Positions 61,021 to 64,000 of a stretch of 64,000 bases of DNA are shown piece after piece. Position 1 is the stretch's first letter, and each line of letters starts with the position of its first letter. The DNA comes from Asterella californica (taxonomy: Eukaryota > Streptophyta > Marchantiopsida > Marchantiales > Aytoniaceae): contig JAYKYS010000001.1 in NCBI GenBank assembly GCA_036924285.1, forward strand, positions 34,223,501-34,287,500, read 5' to 3'. Under the pieces are notes generated by a model. The model worked only from the letters and a program-made list of their open reading frames with translations, had not been told where the DNA came from and made no database searches. A program made the translations under genes and the position numbers.

Positions 61021-62633
61021 GTGTATATAAATAAAACCTGAGAACAGATTATTAATATCAAGTTATATTTCTACACGATGTTTTGTCTTACACTGTGTAA
61101 CCTATAACACGGGTTACAGTTGACGTCTTACTTTTTATACTTTACTGCTCTTTTCTAAATTATTTTACCAGTTATAATTAGATGCGCAACGGTGTCATAA
61201 TATAATGCAGAGCAGCTCAGTTAAAAATAAATAGATGGCTGGGTCTGGATACAAAAAGAAAACTCCACCATTCACAACAATTTATTTTAACCCCTAAAAC
61301 TATGCTTGTCTTCTTCCTCCCCTCAGCCAAACGGACGTTTCTATGTATATTCACTGGTAGATCCCCACATCTTTGTTTGGTGAGAAAGGCTTGGACTTTA
61401 AAAGATAAGTGAGAAGCTCAGTTTAGAGTGAAAACAATCTTGTTGGAAAGAGGATCACGTCATTTGGAAAAGTGTTCATGAACTTATGACAATTTGAAGT
61501 TTTAGTGTAATGGAAAGTGTCTTAAAGAAGTTGCTGTAATCTGTCAACTTGAACAGGCGTTGGTAGATCACATCAAAAAGTTAAGTTGGCTATTTCTGGA
61601 GGGCTTAACTTATTTTTAGGGAGGTTTGTTTGGGATGAGTATGGAGTCCTTAGAAAGCTCTTGCCATGCATTTGGTAGCTAGCTTTTCACGTTCAGGTTT
61701 GGAGATAGTGAAATGTACTTTTTTTATGAGGATTATCAGTGATCATTGTCAGATTTTTGTCGACTTTGCTTGAGGAGGTGGATTTGGGTAGTTTTGAGGG
61801 AACCTTATCTCTTTGAGGGAAGTGCGTTTGGGTGATTTTAGAACTGTTGGAAAGAAATTTTTTGAGGCTATACATCTAGGAGGTGAGGGTTCTAGGTTGA
61901 ATTCCAGGACAAGGATCACAAATCATGAAGGTCCAACTGAATGTTCTTCATGCTTAGAAAAATGTAAATAAATAAACTTTTCATTGAAAATGTATTATTG
62001 TATGTTTTGTTTCATTCTCCAATCGTGAGTTATTCACATCTAAAGATCTAGTGTATTCCATAGGCTCAAATTTCTCATATTTAGATATGCTTTTTATGAA
62101 TATATATAATACTAGTTCTTTATTATTATTTTGGACTTTTTATTATTTATAATATTATGACTAAACACCTCTTTGTGTATTAAATTTGAAGAAAATTTAA
62201 ATTTCTATCCATCTTTATATTATAATAATTTGTGAATTTTAATTTGAAGACATCACTCTAATGTTTTTCAAAGATCACAATAAAACAAGCTATGTTTAAA
62301 AATTTTCAAGTAGTTGGTACATTTAGATATAAATTTTAAAATAAGGATGAATTACCATATTATTTGGATGATTATCATTTAGACCTACATCTTGTAAAAT
62401 CTTGAAACAAAAATAGAAAGGAAATCAAGCAATACTTCACACAATGAAAGACAAATAAAACTCTATGTTGTATAGAGATATTTCTTTAACAAGAATATCC
62501 AACTACTTGATAAGTTGTGATATATTGCATTTATCTAGAAAATGTAATGTATTGATGATTATTTGGATATTGACGAATTGCAAAGACTTGCAATTCTGAA
62601 AGTATATAGACGTTCTCATACAATTGATAGATG

Positions 62634-62745
62634 ATATACCCTCTCCACCAAAGAGTATCATCTTGGACACACGTCACAATTCATATATTATATACCCTCT
62701 TGACTAGAGAATGCCATCTTGAACACCCTTCACATAACGTATAAT
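62634..62745. repeat. Diverged tandem repeat, 56-bp period
   Basis: ATATACCCTCTCCACC...CATCTTGGACACACGTCACA (62634) recurs as ATATACCCTCTTGACT...CATCTTGAACACCCTTCACA (62690). Confidence 0.5.
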
Positions 62746-62816
62746 ACGAGAACGATAAATTTTTTGGTCTATTTAGTTTCAATATAACAATAATGACAAC
62801 AACTTATTTTTCTTAA

Positions 62817-62978
62817 ATCTCTCCACTGTCTATATATCTATTGCAGTCAATATGATGACCTTAGATAAATGATGTTATAAATTTTTCATTTTATTAGATC
62901 TCTCCACTGTCTATATATCTACTGCAGTCAATATGATGACCGTAGATAAATGATGTTATAAATCTTTCAGTCGGTTTA
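62817..62978. repeat. Tandem duplication of an 81-bp unit
   Basis: ATCTCTCCACTGTCTATATA starts at 62817 and again at 62898. The copies differ at a few positions, mostly near the unit end. Confidence 0.8.
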
Positions 62979-64000
62979 TGTGATAGAAGAGGTATTTTCT
63001 TCCAGTGCCCATAAAAGAATCATAAATTATGCTCCGAATTTCGGGTCAAGAAAAAGCAACAAAAATGACAGCAAAAAACGTTACCAGTTAGCAGTAAGTT
63101 TTGTTTCCACTCTTCCTCCGAACCGCAACAATGATGAAAGGTTAACTGAAGTTTAAGTTCAGGGTTAGGGTGGTTGGTACCAACATTGTAGGTTGTGAAT
63201 TGTGGCTAAACGGGCTTTTTTATCTGCCCCGAAATAAATAGCAGAGAGATAATAGTGAGATGAACTTTACTTTGACTGTTCACCTTTAACCAGTAAATAA
63301 GCAGCATATTCACTTTACTTACGTTTACTCAGCTTTACGCTACAAAGTTATACTTTTACCTTTTTCTTTGTCGGTTTTGAACCAATGGTAAGCTTCACCT
63401 CCCCCTTCTTGCATGCATATTATATTCATGCTCGGCACACCTGCCACATGTCAAAAGAATTAGATATTAGGTGGTACTCCACACGTATGCCCACGTGGCA
63501 TTTAAGTTTATAAATGAATTTACTACTCGTCCACGGAATGCTTTTATGGTAACATGAGAATACATGAGGGTAGTTCACTTATGGGTTGTATGGTAACAAG
63601 TGTAGTATTGTTGTATAGAAAGAAATTTTTTATTAGATAATTTAATATTTAATATTTTAGTCTTTTTTTCTGACAGGGAAAAAAACTCAAAAAAAACCGC
63701 AAAGACAGAAAGAAAAAGGGCAAAAACTTAGATATTTTGTTCTAAACTCTGCATTTAGTTCTGGTTTCAGATGACATGTTTTTTCTAAAATTTTGTAATG
63801 TTATCTAATGTATTTTTCACAAGACATTTCTGAATCCAATTGCCAGCAAGCCAATAGTATATGATAACTTTCTGAACGTTTGTCCCTTTTCTTTTCTTCT
63901 CGGCCAGAATTGCATATTGTATGCATTTTCACTTCGATGCTGTGGACCCCTCTTGCCCAGGTCTTTCTAAGCAGGCATATTTATCACCTTACCTTCCGGC

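Larger units (their letters stand above)
59366..64000. other. AT-rich intergenic region to the end of the window
   Basis: No gene is recognisable. Minus-strand frames at 60253-60435 and 60461-60706 and a plus frame at 60490-60672 lack family features. A GATATGGGATATAAAGACA segment near 60417 could be a promoter or LTR trace, but this is weak. Tandem repeats near 62.6-63.0 kb are listed separately. Confidence 0.35.

Overview
The window is nuclear DNA of a land plant with motile sperm, most likely a moss. The intergenic DNA is very AT-rich, the genes are split by many short GT-AG introns, and the best matches are plant versions of housekeeping proteins. An intact 21-exon gene for the flagellar transport protein IFT80 argues against a flowering plant. 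No species can be named from the sequence alone.

Layout: positions 3-644 hold the last exon of a coiled-coil, Ser/Arg-rich protein that may be the basal-body protein CCDC61/VFL3. Positions 3361-5547 (+) hold a two-exon PIF/Harbinger transposase-type (ALP1/HARBI1-like) gene. Positions 8345-11021 (-) hold a nine-exon mitochondrial rhomboid protease (RBL12/PARL type). Positions 11-22.7 kb are AT-rich and hold SINE-like elements, tandem and inverted repeats, and a decayed multi-exon coiled-coil gene at 16.8-18.3 kb. Positions 23209-27070 (+) hold the complete coatomer beta subunit in four exons. Positions 41155-48839 (+) hold IFT80.

Two regions hold old mobile DNA. At 30.8-35.1 kb (-) and again at 55.8-58.0 kb (+) lie broken copies of one protein family. 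Its C-terminal half reads as a beta-type amino-methyltransferase (N6-adenine or N4-cytosine): a DIPYG motif IV comes first, and a DLCAGS motif I comes last. Next to the first copy, in divergent orientation, is a broken DUF7869-type protein (36.6-38.2 kb). A short palindrome, consensus TCCATGAAGTTCATGGA, recurs around these genes and forms arrays with about 41-49 bp spacing at 33.7-33.9 and 55.1-55.7 kb. This methyltransferase-bearing element with its palindrome arrays is the most unusual content of the window. A degenerate Ty3/gypsy reverse transcriptase remnant follows at 58.9-59.3 kb.

The five main genes are unrelated housekeeping, ciliary or transposase-derived genes and do not form an operon. 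The two ciliary candidates (IFT80 and the CCDC61-like exon) are about 40 kb apart. Exon boundaries for the rhomboid, COPB and IFT80 genes were set by hand from splice signals, reading-phase continuity and remembered family sequences. No database search or transcript was available.
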